A stretch of 14,421 nt of DNA from Nitrospirota bacterium (GTDB taxonomy: Bacteria; Nitrospirota; 9FT-COMBO-42-15; HDB-SIOI813), in NCBI GenBank assembly GCA_023248365.1, contig JAHFER010000015.1, positions 1 through 14,421 of the forward strand. The letters run 5' to 3'. Position 1 is the stretch's first letter; every line of letters begins with the position of its first letter. Made by a program: the position numbers and the translations under genes. The notes below the pieces were generated by a model. That model was not told where the DNA came from and did not search any database. It saw only the letters and a program-made list of their open reading frames with translations. Positions 1 to 6,901 of the stretch are shown piece by piece.

Positions 1-1090
1 GCCATGTTGTAGTGTTCGGGGAAAACCGGGGGGTGATTTCCATTAAGAGTTGTGTAAAGCGTTGTATGTTAATCTGCTCCAGATCCGGAATGATTGTTGG
101 AAAATAAAAATGAAGGATTGCCTGATCTACCATTGTATTTATCATCTCAATCTGCTGGGGCATATTCAGGTAGAGGCGGATTGGGTCGGCATTTGCAAGT
201 TCACGGATTGATGAAATGGAGATAGAGTTAAGGCTTTCAATGGCATCATTATTTTTAACTATATCGGGAAGGTCAGATGGAATCTCCGGAGGAAGTGGGG
301 TTTTGGTAAGTTCAGCAAATTTAGACCGCATTAGCTTAGACAAAAAGTCTATGTTAATTGCACCGAGAAAGCCGATTATAAACGCCAGGGCAATTCCAAT
401 GTTTAAACCTGTGAGTTTGTCAAGATATGTAAGCGTAACAAATGCCCCTGCGGATGTACCGGCAAATAACGCAACAACCGTCTGCAGAAAGACCATTGGC
501 TGTAAGTTATACGTCCGGTAACGCCTGAGCACAAATATTATAGCGCCTGATAAAGAGCCTATAAAACCGGAACCTGCAAGTACAGCCCATGCGGGACCTT
601 GCAGGTCAATTAGCCCGGGCTTACTAACTGCGGGGATTCTGTCAACAACAAGTTGATTTGTAAGTATTGAAAAGAAAATAAATGTGAACGCCCCCGCAAG
701 GAGGGAGAACAGTATAAACTCTTTGAGGTCGTAATAATCGTTTACACGGCTCCAGAGAAATCTTGTAAATCTATATTCACCATCTTCATCTGTGCCTTCG
801 GAATATACAACCCAGAGTTTGTCCCGTGTAAATCGTTCAACAATCTCATCAAATCTAACGTTTATTGAGGAAAGAATAAATGATACTGCAGTGAGAGGAA
901 AAAAGAGAGATAAAACTCCGCCTAAGATATTATGGGATATATCATGTACTGAGATGTAATTGAAGCTAATTACACCTATGGCAAAAACACACCAGAGGAG
1001 GATAGTACCAATAGCATACTGGCGGCGCAAGCTCGGGATCGCCCTTAAGAGCCACCATCTTTTTGAGTGCTGCCAATCAAAGATTCCCAT
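1..1090 (-). CDS. Multi-pass membrane protein of unknown function, C-terminus cut by window edge
   Basis: I do not recognise this family. The frame is open from the ATG at 1090 to the left edge, giving 363 residues without a stop. Six hydrophobic stretches are likely membrane helices, at about residues 25-45, 53-76, 124-144, 167-188, 199-221 and 230-250. A charged loop of roughly 45 residues (about 78-123) separates helices 2 and 3. After helix 6 a soluble, helix-rich part begins (about 255 onward, with SIRELANADPIRLYL and then QQIEMINTMVDQAIL), probably cytoplasmic. A TGA stop lies two codons upstream (TGA TTG ATG), so the start is ATG 1090 or TTG 1093; GAGGA is 8 bases before the TTG and 11 before the ATG. 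It lies 38 bp downstream of the exported glycine-zipper peptide and is probably co-transcribed with it. An immunity or transport role for that peptide is possible but only an inference from position. Confidence 0.8.
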   Translation of the reverse strand, partial: MGIFDWQHSKRWWLLRAIPSLRRQYAIGTILLWCVFAIGVISFNYISVHDISHNILGGVLSLFFPLTAVSFILSSINVRFDEIVERFTRDKLWVVYSEGTDEDGEYRFTRFLWSRVNDYYDLKEFILFSLLAGAFTFIFFSILTNQLVVDRIPAVSKPGLIDLQGPAWAVLAGSGFIGSLSGAIIFVLRRYRTYNLQPMVFLQTVVALFAGTSAGAFVTLTYLDKLTGLNIGIALAFIIGFLGAINIDFLSKLMRSKFAELTKTPLPPEIPSDLPDIVKNNDAIESLNSISISSIRELANADPIRLYLNMPQQIEMINTMVDQAILHFYFPTIIPDLEQINIQRFTQLLMEITPRFSPNTTTW

Positions 1091-1128
1091 CAATCAAAGT
1101 ATCCTCAATCAAAGGTCTTATTACCAGG

Positions 1129-1416
1129 CTACTTAGTCCACCACCCTATGAATCCGCCTACGGCACATCCGATTACATTTCCAAAACCAGGTATAACAGA
1201 ACCGAGTACCCCTCCTGCAACACAACCATATGTCATATTATTAAACACATATGAGGATGCTGGATTACCGCTTACCCCAGCCGCTGTTGGGGCTGTATTG
1301 GTTGTTCCGACTGAAACAGGTGCGTTATTTCCTGTATTTTGAGCGAATGTATATTGACAGCTAAATGCTGATAATAAAAGTACCAGGACCAAAGCAGTTA
1401 TAAATTTAAGCCTCAT
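1129..1416 (-). CDS. Small exported glycine-zipper peptide, possibly bacteriocin-like
   Basis: This is a 95-residue protein. Residues 1-25 form a Sec signal peptide: a basic N-region (MRLK), a Leu/Val-rich core, and a TFA-Q cleavage site. The mature part starts with an Asn/Thr/Ala/Gly-rich low-complexity stretch (26-58). It ends in two glycine-zipper hydrophobic segments (about 63-76 and 80-92) joined by a PGFGN turn, with one cysteine in each segment (C65, C84), and finishes GWWTK. Such a hairpin can insert into or oligomerise in a membrane, as in glycine-zipper outer-envelope proteins and class II bacteriocins. The start is the ATG with AAAGGAG 8 bases upstream; a longer in-frame reading to 1494 lacks a ribosome binding site and would bury the signal peptide. 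Its neighbours are a patatin-like protein and a six-helix membrane protein. The function is not established. Confidence 0.75.
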   Translation of the reverse strand: MRLKFITALVLVLLLSAFSCQYTFAQNTGNNAPVSVGTTNTAPTAAGVSGNPASSYVFNNMTYGCVAGGVLGSVIPGFGNVIGCAVGGFIGWWTK

Positions 1417-1474
1417 GATAAACACTCCTTTGTTTTTTTGCCGAAGTGAAAATATTAAATATAAAATTCTTCTA

Positions 1475-2176
1475 CTAAAATCCCCTTGCATCAAGATGTT
1501 CTTTCATGGCCATTTGTCCTGCCTCCACTATTGCCTGCCTACGCCCATCGCTCATATCAAACTCTGTTGTTCCATATCCCTTTGCAGGGAGGCGGCAGAC
1601 CTCTTTCTCATGTTCTTCAATGGCAAGACGATCATGGGCATTGGTCATTGTGTCTACAAGGTTTCTTATCCGTTGCACGGGTTTGAGTCTCAGGATATTC
1701 TCTGAGAGCTTCTCCTGAATCTCTTCTTTAGTTCCATATTTTTCCTTATCAGGCGCCCCTTCTACTGTCATCGTCTCATCAATCAATAACCCCAGGTTTG
1801 GCACTTCATCAGGGTCAGCATCCCCCATAACTTTCCTTACTTCATCATCCCTTGAGCTTAAACGGTAGACATCCATCTTCATCAACTGATTTAATACTGC
1901 CTCATCAACCTTATGTTCCATCCACTCCGGTATCCAGGGGATATCAACCTTTTTGAAAAGTTCATATGCCAGGCTATTATTGATATCCTCTGCTTCAAAC
2001 TTCTCAGGAATATCCATAAAAGATGCGAACCGTGGTTTCCCATTGGGCAGTCTTTCATTAACAGCAGCCAGCATTTCATTGGAGGTATATACCGCTGCCA
2101 TCAGGCTTGCGGTAATTGCCCCGGCAAATGCAATTCCTTTTGCGCCGCCTCCTTCAAAAACGAGATCAAATTGCAT
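1475..2176 (-). CDS. Patatin-like phospholipase family protein with two internal deletions, probably inactive
   Basis: The N-terminus (LVFEGGGAKGIAFAGA, residues 5-20) is the glycine-rich oxyanion-hole motif of patatin-like phospholipases. The C-terminal part (about 108-233, including LPAKGYGTTEFDMSD) matches the tail typical of one bacterial patatin subfamily. Two expected pieces are missing. After A20 the sequence jumps straight to ITASLMAA, so the nucleophile elbow (GxSxG) and the helix before it are gone. Near residues 106/107 (VYRL to SSRDDEVR) the whole central part with the catalytic Asp-Gly motif is gone. The reading frame stays intact at 233 residues, where I would expect about 350-400. 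This leaves either a fresh pseudogene or a non-catalytic derivative. Start ATG 2176 is chosen because family members begin at this MxFDLVFEGG; a TTG at 2215 is in frame but unlikely. Confidence 0.8.
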   Translation of the reverse strand: MQFDLVFEGGGAKGIAFAGAITASLMAAVYTSNEMLAAVNERLPNGKPRFASFMDIPEKFEAEDINNSLAYELFKKVDIPWIPEWMEHKVDEAVLNQLMKMDVYRLSSRDDEVRKVMGDADPDEVPNLGLLIDETMTVEGAPDKEKYGTKEEIQEKLSENILRLKPVQRIRNLVDTMTNAHDRLAIEEHEKEVCRLPAKGYGTTEFDMSDGRRQAIVEAGQMAMKEHLDARGF

Positions 2177-2220
2177 AATGATATTTTCCCTCTCCTTCAC
2201 CCCTTTGCCTGACAAATCGG

Positions 2221-2814
2221 TTAACCCTTTTTATTCTCTTTCCTTACCTTCAATGCAAGATATAGGAAAGAGGCCGTGAAATAGATCATTACGATTAGCC
2301 AGCCTTTGGAAAAGCCGTATGTGTTATTCCATGCCTCCTGCATGACAGCTCTGTTGAAGTGGTATTCCTGATAAGTGCCTACGAGTGTAAAGGCCGGGTA
2401 GTTTATGAGGACTATTATGCTAACCGCTATTAGAACGGCTATGTATGTGGGTCTGAGATATTTTTCTTTTCCAGTAACAATCCAGCGGTAACCTATGACG
2501 TGGCCTATATAAGCGGCTAACACAATTGCCATAATAAACAGCGGGTAGAGCATCGCGTTAAATACATTGAATACCGGTTGTTCAACACGTGCGGTCCAGT
2601 AGAGTTGTTCCCAGCCTGGCCAGCCTGTCAGAAGGTATATACCGGCAGGGGCTATAACAAATCCTGCAAAAAAGACAGAACGGAAGAGGAACTTATAATA
2701 GACCGCAGGATACCTTCCCCCTCCTTCAGCAGATTCTTTCTTTATCAAATTTCTACCGATATCCAAAAAAAATTGGCTTGCAATAAATGCAGCGGGTATG
2801 TCAATTTGTACCAT
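2221..2814 (-). CDS. Four-helix integral membrane protein of unknown function
   Basis: I do not recognise this 197-residue protein. An N-terminal soluble or amphipathic segment (1-40) is followed by four probable membrane helices, at about 43-63, 83-108, 121-140 and 170-189. The loop between helices 1 and 2 is Trp-rich (TGWPGWEQLYW, 63-73), and a tail of basic residues (KVRKENKKG) is likely cytoplasmic. There is no signal peptide and there are no recognisable catalytic motifs. The start is supported by AAAGGAG 8 bases upstream. It lies 36 bp after the glycyl radical enzyme activase and 44 bp before the patatin-like gene, so it is probably in the same transcript as both. Confidence 0.75.
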   Translation of the reverse strand: MVQIDIPAAFIASQFFLDIGRNLIKKESAEGGGRYPAVYYKFLFRSVFFAGFVIAPAGIYLLTGWPGWEQLYWTARVEQPVFNVFNAMLYPLFIMAIVLAAYIGHVIGYRWIVTGKEKYLRPTYIAVLIAVSIIVLINYPAFTLVGTYQEYHFNRAVMQEAWNNTYGFSKGWLIVMIYFTASFLYLALKVRKENKKG

Positions 2815-2850
2815 GAGAGTCTCCTTTTATTGGGCTGTATTCAACAATTT

Positions 2851-3879
2851 TCATATTTTCACTGCCAATATCTCCTGAAACATGTCATATACCTCTTTTT
2901 CCTCATCAGGTTCCATAAATGTCTCTTGCAGCAGCGGCTTCTGTCTCCCAAGTTTTTCGTACATCTCCATGCCCATCGGGTTATAAGGCAGGAGTGACAC
3001 ATTATCAGCGCCAATGTCACACAGAAGATTAACTATGGCTGAAAGATTTTTTTGTGTTGAACTAATGCCCGGAATTAGAGGGACTCGCGGAATTACCTCA
3101 ACGCTCTCCTCTTTTATGAGCAGACGCAGGTTATCAATAATCTTCTGATTAGACCTTCCAATAAACCTCTCGTGATCATCTTTGTCAGCGATCTTAATAT
3201 CATAATATATCATGTCTGTATAGGGTAATATCTTTCTCTTAAATGTACTGTATTCAAAATAGCCCGCGGTCTCCAGCGCTGTATGGATATTGCGGGCCTT
3301 TAAATTTTTGAGTAATGCCCCGAGATAATCAGGATACATGGTACATTCACCGCCTGAAAGGGTTACGCCTCCGCCTGAGTGGCGATAAAAAGATATGTCA
3401 CGTAGAAGGATTTCTGTAAGTTCCTCAACTTCATAATAAGAACCAATGTCCCTTAGTCCCTGTCCGGGACAGACCTTCACGCATTCTCCACAGCGGTTGC
3501 ACTTGTCTCTGTTAATGCGTTCACCGGGGATTAACCCCATCCCCACCCCTTCGACTACACTCAGGGCAGGCCTGACACTCCCCTTGAAGGGGAGGGAAGT
3601 TTCCTTACCCTTTTCCTCCATGGGGAGAGCATCCCCTTGATGAGGTGGTAGGAATATAGCGTCTTTGGGGCAGACCTCTTTGCATCTGCCGCAACCAATG
3701 CAATCTTTTGCAGAAAAGGCAATCTCTGTATATTGCTCCTGGGTCTCAGGGTTATGACAAAAAACACATCTCAAAGGACAGCCTTTAAAAAAGACCACGC
3801 TCCTGATACCCGGGCCGTCTTCAAGACTACCCCGCTTTATATCAACTATCAGAGGAAAGTGCCCGCTTAAAACTGCCAT
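2851..3879 (-). CDS. Glycyl radical enzyme activating enzyme (radical SAM activase)
   Basis: This 342-residue protein is a radical SAM activase. It would use S-adenosylmethionine and an iron-sulfur cluster to place the radical on the catalytic glycine of the enzyme encoded two genes upstream. The radical SAM motif CxxxCxxC is at C34, C38 and C41 (GCPLRCVFCHNPE). Two ferredoxin-type [4Fe-4S] motifs follow, at C60/63/66/70 and C127/130/133/137, as in activases of the glycerol dehydratase and choline lyase type. A GGE motif is at 176-178. The spacer between the ferredoxin motifs is unusually long, about 56 residues. Part of it (about 77-122, including SVRPALSVVEGVG) is encoded by repeat-like palindromic DNA, so it is probably an in-frame insertion. 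The ATG at 3879 directly follows the TAA of the SCP2-like gene, indicating translational coupling. Confidence 0.93.
   Translation of the reverse strand: MAVLSGHFPLIVDIKRGSLEDGPGIRSVVFFKGCPLRCVFCHNPETQEQYTEIAFSAKDCIGCGRCKEVCPKDAIFLPPHQGDALPMEEKGKETSLPFKGSVRPALSVVEGVGMGLIPGERINRDKCNRCGECVKVCPGQGLRDIGSYYEVEELTEILLRDISFYRHSGGGVTLSGGECTMYPDYLGALLKNLKARNIHTALETAGYFEYSTFKRKILPYTDMIYYDIKIADKDDHERFIGRSNQKIIDNLRLLIKEESVEVIPRVPLIPGISSTQKNLSAIVNLLCDIGADNVSLLPYNPMGMEMYEKLGRQKPLLQETFMEPDEEKEVYDMFQEILAVKI
3545..3637. repeat. REP-like palindromic repeat cluster inserted in the activase gene
   Basis: This stretch inside the activase gene holds a repeat-like block: CCCCTTCGACTACACTCAGG from 3547, the palindrome CAGGCCTG (3567-3574), a perfect hairpin with arms CTCCCCTT and AAGGGGAG around one base (3578-3594), and a weaker GGGGA/TCCCC stem (3622-3636). 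On the minus strand it encodes RPALSVVEG and SLPFKG. I recall such peptides as translations of dispersed repeats in environmental bacterial genomes; copy number could not be checked here. Confidence 0.6.
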
Positions 3880-4305
3880 TTAAATTACCCCAAGCCTCCT
3901 GCCGAGGTCTTTTGCCAGGAAACCAAATTTGTAGATATAGTTAAGATTTCCGTCTACCTCGACTTCGTTGGCAAGTATGGAATTTAGGATATCCTGATCC
4001 TTAGAGAATAAAAAGCTCCTGAGTGCAGCGGCATTTTTAAATGTCACCATTACATCCCAATCCTTTATTCCGTTTTCTCTAACCTGCATGTCTCCATCCT
4101 GAAAGATGGCAGAGGCTGTAACCATGTTATCAGCAGTCCTGAAAAGGTATCTCCCTTTAAACCCCTCTATATTCTTGCGGTAACCACCTGAGAAGAAAAA
4201 GGCGAGGTCCATGCCTTTAAGCAGAAGCTCAAGGAATTCATCTGTAACCTCTCCGTATATCTGGTCTTTTATTCTCTTTGACGCTAAGTCTAAACCAAAA
4301 CCCAT
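3880..4305 (-). CDS. SCP2-like (sterol carrier protein 2 type) lipid-binding domain protein
   Basis: This 141-residue soluble protein has the pattern of a small SCP2-like domain. It has an N-terminal helical part (1-40), beta strands (about 52-88, with GRYLFRTADNMVTASAIFQD and then DWDVMVTF), a helix (NAAALRSFLF), and a C-terminal ILANEVEVDGNLNYIYKFGF segment. This corresponds to the family's 'gel.v.Gn...l.kf' ending. SCP2 domains bind fatty-acyl or other hydrophobic ligands in a tunnel. It has no signal peptide. It sits between a glycyl radical enzyme and its activase, so it may carry or present a hydrophobic substrate. The ATG has AGGAGG 8 bases upstream, and that ribosome binding site includes the stop codon of the enzyme gene (TAGGAGG). 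Assignment rests on pattern recognition only. Confidence 0.7.
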   Translation of the reverse strand: MGFGLDLASKRIKDQIYGEVTDEFLELLLKGMDLAFFFSGGYRKNIEGFKGRYLFRTADNMVTASAIFQDGDMQVRENGIKDWDVMVTFKNAAALRSFLFSKDQDILNSILANEVEVDGNLNYIYKFGFLAKDLGRRLGVI

Positions 4306-4310
4306 AACAT

Positions 4311-4320
4311 TTTCCTCCTA
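4311..4320 (-). promoter_or_regulatory. Stop codon embedded in ribosome binding site (translational coupling)
   Basis: On the minus strand the glycyl radical enzyme ends in TAG, the first three bases of TAGGAGGAAA, which is the Shine-Dalgarno site of the SCP2-like gene. Ribosomes finishing the enzyme therefore stop on the initiation site of the next gene, which favours coupled synthesis. Confidence 0.7.
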
Positions 4321-6879
4321 TTTTGGAAGTGGAAATGGTTCATAACAAACATACTTCCCGGTTGAGAGTTGATACTCAGTCCGGTCTATAATCTCCTTCT
4401 GCATCTGCGGGTTCAGGTCTTTGAAGTATGCGGTGTAACCCGATACCCTTACGAGGAGTTCGGGGTACTTTTCAGGATAGGCCACTGCATCAACAAAGGT
4501 ATCGTGTGTTGTGACATTAAACTGGATCTCCATAGCGCCTGTCCCGCTCCCTGCATAATCAAAACATCCCTCAACAGAGGCCGCAAAATTTGTTAACATT
4601 GCATCCCGCTTTTCAGGAGTAGTAATCTCCGGCGTGTATTTAAGATTAAAGGCAGCCCCGTTTGAGACACATTCAGGGGGCTGTTTTGCCACTGAATTGA
4701 TCGTCTTTGTAAGGGCCGGGGTAATGCCTGAGACAGGTGTTATACCGCTTGTGAAATTCTCACGATCCTTACGCCCGCTCGGTAGCGCCTTCATGAGCCT
4801 GCCAAAACCAGCATGGTTAGTCATTGTCCAGTAGCCTACTCTGTAGCGCCCGCCCCTGTAATTTTCTTTATCTCCAAAGGCCTTATCCATCAGCCTTATT
4901 ATCCACGTAACATTGGCATCAGCCGCAGGGTCATCATTGCCATATTTAGGAGTCTTCTCAGGATTCATAAGCCTTTTCTGCAATGCCTCATATCCCACAA
5001 AGTTTTTCCCAATCGCTGTTAAGAGCTCTTTAAAAGAACAGGCCTTCTCCTCAAAGATCACCTTCTGTATCGCACTCAAAGAATCAGCCACATCTGCAAG
5101 CCCGATAATCGTAGCGCCGGAAGAGTTTATAACCGCACCGCCCTGGATGAGGTCTTTCCCTTTGTCCATGGGCCCTTCAAAGAGGGCTGATAAGGTTGGA
5201 GTGGGATAAAAGTCCTGATGAGTCCTTCCAAGGCTGTTATTCAGAGCAGTTGCCTGGTCCACAAGCCAGAGTGCCTGCGTCTTAAATGCATTTTGAAAAT
5301 CTTCAAAAGACTTAAAGCTCACAGGATCACCTGTCTCTTTGCTTATCAATAAATCCATGCCGGTATGCCTGTGCCTGCCATTATATAACGTAAGCTCAAG
5401 TGCAGATGTCAGATTAAAGAGTATGGCTCCTGTGTGACCATACGTCCTGCCACTACTGCACGGTTCCACACAACCTATAACCCCGTAATCCCTTGCCTGC
5501 TCAATAGTCTCTCCCTTACTTGTCAGCGCCCTGATAACCGCCTTGTCATTGTGAATGGCCGGAGTTGCCCCTGTGGTTACATTAACCTCACAGATCCTTT
5601 TCAGATATGCCTTTGAATTTACACCGGCATAATATCTTGCATTAAGGTTAGGGTCTCGGAGTCTCATCAATTCTGTGGCCCTTAGCATTACATAAGTCAG
5701 GTCATTTACAGCATCGTTCCCATTCATATCAACCCCGCCGATAGTAATCGCCTGATTGGAACCTGTGCCGCCGAATAACTGTTCACCTGCTTCAGGTATC
5801 GTTGGGACGTGATCACCTATCTTAAGCCAGAGGCAGGAGATTAATTCAATAGCCTGTTCAATCGTAATCACCTTATTTGTAATGTCATTATGGTAAAGAT
5901 TATTCAACACCTGATCAAGCCTCCCAAGGCTCAGTCCTACATTGGGATTTTCAATATGGAGCGCAGTCCAGCATATCCATATTGTCGTAAGCCCTTCACG
6001 GAAACTCCTTGCAGGAAACTCAGGGACATGGCTGTTAATAGTGTAAATATCGAGCAGCTCTTTTTTCCTTACAGGATCAGGCTCGCTGTCAGCCATCTGT
6101 TTTGCCTTTTTCGCAAGGTTTTTAGAGTATGAGATAACCCCTTCAAGCGCCTCAGCAATCGCTGAATAGAACTCTTTCTGTGACGCATCTGAGGCCGCAT
6201 TCCCCCTGGCTATCGCATCATTTATTACTGCACGAAGACCTAAGTTAATGGCCTTTGAAAAGTCAGGTATGGTATGAGAAATACAGTTTGGTTTACTTGC
6301 AAGAAAGAATACTAATCGCTCAAGGAGCTTCATCTCCGGCGCATATTTTACTTTTCCATACTTAGTCAGATTTTCCCTGTACATCTTTTTCCTTGTCAGT
6401 TCGCTGATGCTGTTGTCCACCCAGTGTGGAAATATCTTATAGTTGAGTTCATTCGCCTCATCATCACTGATGTAAAACGGATTTTTCTTCCGGTTCCTGA
6501 TAGTCCATAGTTCAGGCCACAGGCTTAGCGCAAGGAACTCAGGATAGAGCGGAACACCCTTAAACTTGCTTGTGGTAGAGCCTGCAAACAGGGAATTATC
6601 ATTGAACGTAAACGGTATCATCACCTTCATAAAGCTCTTACCATTCCAGATAACTGGTGTGCGATTTTCCAGTACATAACGATACGTCCTGGCCTTCTCC
6701 AGAATGGTTATTTTGTCCTTATTCAACAGGCCATTCTGCAGGCTGAAGTTAGTCACTAAGCGCGGACGCTCTACGCATATCTCCGACATGGCCTTAAAAT
6801 ATGCGTCCTTCAGATTCAGTACACGTTTGGTAAGATTACAATCTTTGAGTGACAAATCACTTAATGTAATATCCGGCAT
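4318..6879 (-). CDS. Glycyl radical enzyme, glycerol dehydratase / PFL-D type, substrate unknown
   Basis: This 853-residue protein has the full architecture of a glycyl radical enzyme: a long PFL-like N-terminal domain and a C-terminal glycyl radical domain. The radical site is RVSGYTAYF with G814. The active-site loop is GCVEP, with thiyl cysteine C470 and general base E472, as in glycerol dehydratase, choline TMA-lyase and related lyases. Pyruvate formate-lyase instead has a Cys-Cys pair. A second cysteine, C474 (GCVEPCSSGRTYGH), is unusual. Other family-like segments are KGVPLYPEF (107-115) and RDPNLNARYY (408-417). It would catalyse radical elimination, decarboxylation or similar chemistry in the cytoplasm without oxygen. 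The SCP2-like partner hints at a hydrophobic substrate, but the sequence does not identify it. The ATG has AGGAGGGG 5 bases upstream. The gene starts only 22 bp after the lysozyme-like gene. Confidence 0.93.
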   Translation of the reverse strand: MPDITLSDLSLKDCNLTKRVLNLKDAYFKAMSEICVERPRLVTNFSLQNGLLNKDKITILEKARTYRYVLENRTPVIWNGKSFMKVMIPFTFNDNSLFAGSTTSKFKGVPLYPEFLALSLWPELWTIRNRKKNPFYISDDEANELNYKIFPHWVDNSISELTRKKMYRENLTKYGKVKYAPEMKLLERLVFFLASKPNCISHTIPDFSKAINLGLRAVINDAIARGNAASDASQKEFYSAIAEALEGVISYSKNLAKKAKQMADSEPDPVRKKELLDIYTINSHVPEFPARSFREGLTTIWICWTALHIENPNVGLSLGRLDQVLNNLYHNDITNKVITIEQAIELISCLWLKIGDHVPTIPEAGEQLFGGTGSNQAITIGGVDMNGNDAVNDLTYVMLRATELMRLRDPNLNARYYAGVNSKAYLKRICEVNVTTGATPAIHNDKAVIRALTSKGETIEQARDYGVIGCVEPCSSGRTYGHTGAILFNLTSALELTLYNGRHRHTGMDLLISKETGDPVSFKSFEDFQNAFKTQALWLVDQATALNNSLGRTHQDFYPTPTLSALFEGPMDKGKDLIQGGAVINSSGATIIGLADVADSLSAIQKVIFEEKACSFKELLTAIGKNFVGYEALQKRLMNPEKTPKYGNDDPAADANVTWIIRLMDKAFGDKENYRGGRYRVGYWTMTNHAGFGRLMKALPSGRKDRENFTSGITPVSGITPALTKTINSVAKQPPECVSNGAAFNLKYTPEITTPEKRDAMLTNFAASVEGCFDYAGSGTGAMEIQFNVTTHDTFVDAVAYPEKYPELLVRVSGYTAYFKDLNPQMQKEIIDRTEYQLSTGKYVCYEPFPLPK

Positions 6880-6901
6880 GAGACCCCTCCTTTTCTTTTC
6901 A

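Noticed and set aside
216..521. Plus-strand coding frame, and other plus-strand frames such as 8269-8472 and 1953-2279
   Set aside because: Each is antisense to a well-supported minus-strand gene and has no family-like motif or convincing ribosome binding site.
1074..1114. Short CRISPR-like spaced direct repeats
   Set aside because: Only 9-bp repeats with 6-8 bp spacers, overlapping a coding start; far too short for a CRISPR array.
1475..2215. Longer patatin-like product starting at TTG 2215
   Set aside because: The added residues MSGKGVKERENII are charged and unlike the family N-terminus; the family normally begins at the MxFDLVFEGG encoded from 2176.
4318..6879. Naming the large enzyme pyruvate formate-lyase (pflB)
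   Set aside because: The active-site loop has a single thiyl Cys followed by V-E-P, not the adjacent Cys-Cys of pyruvate formate-lyase, and an SCP2-like gene is present.
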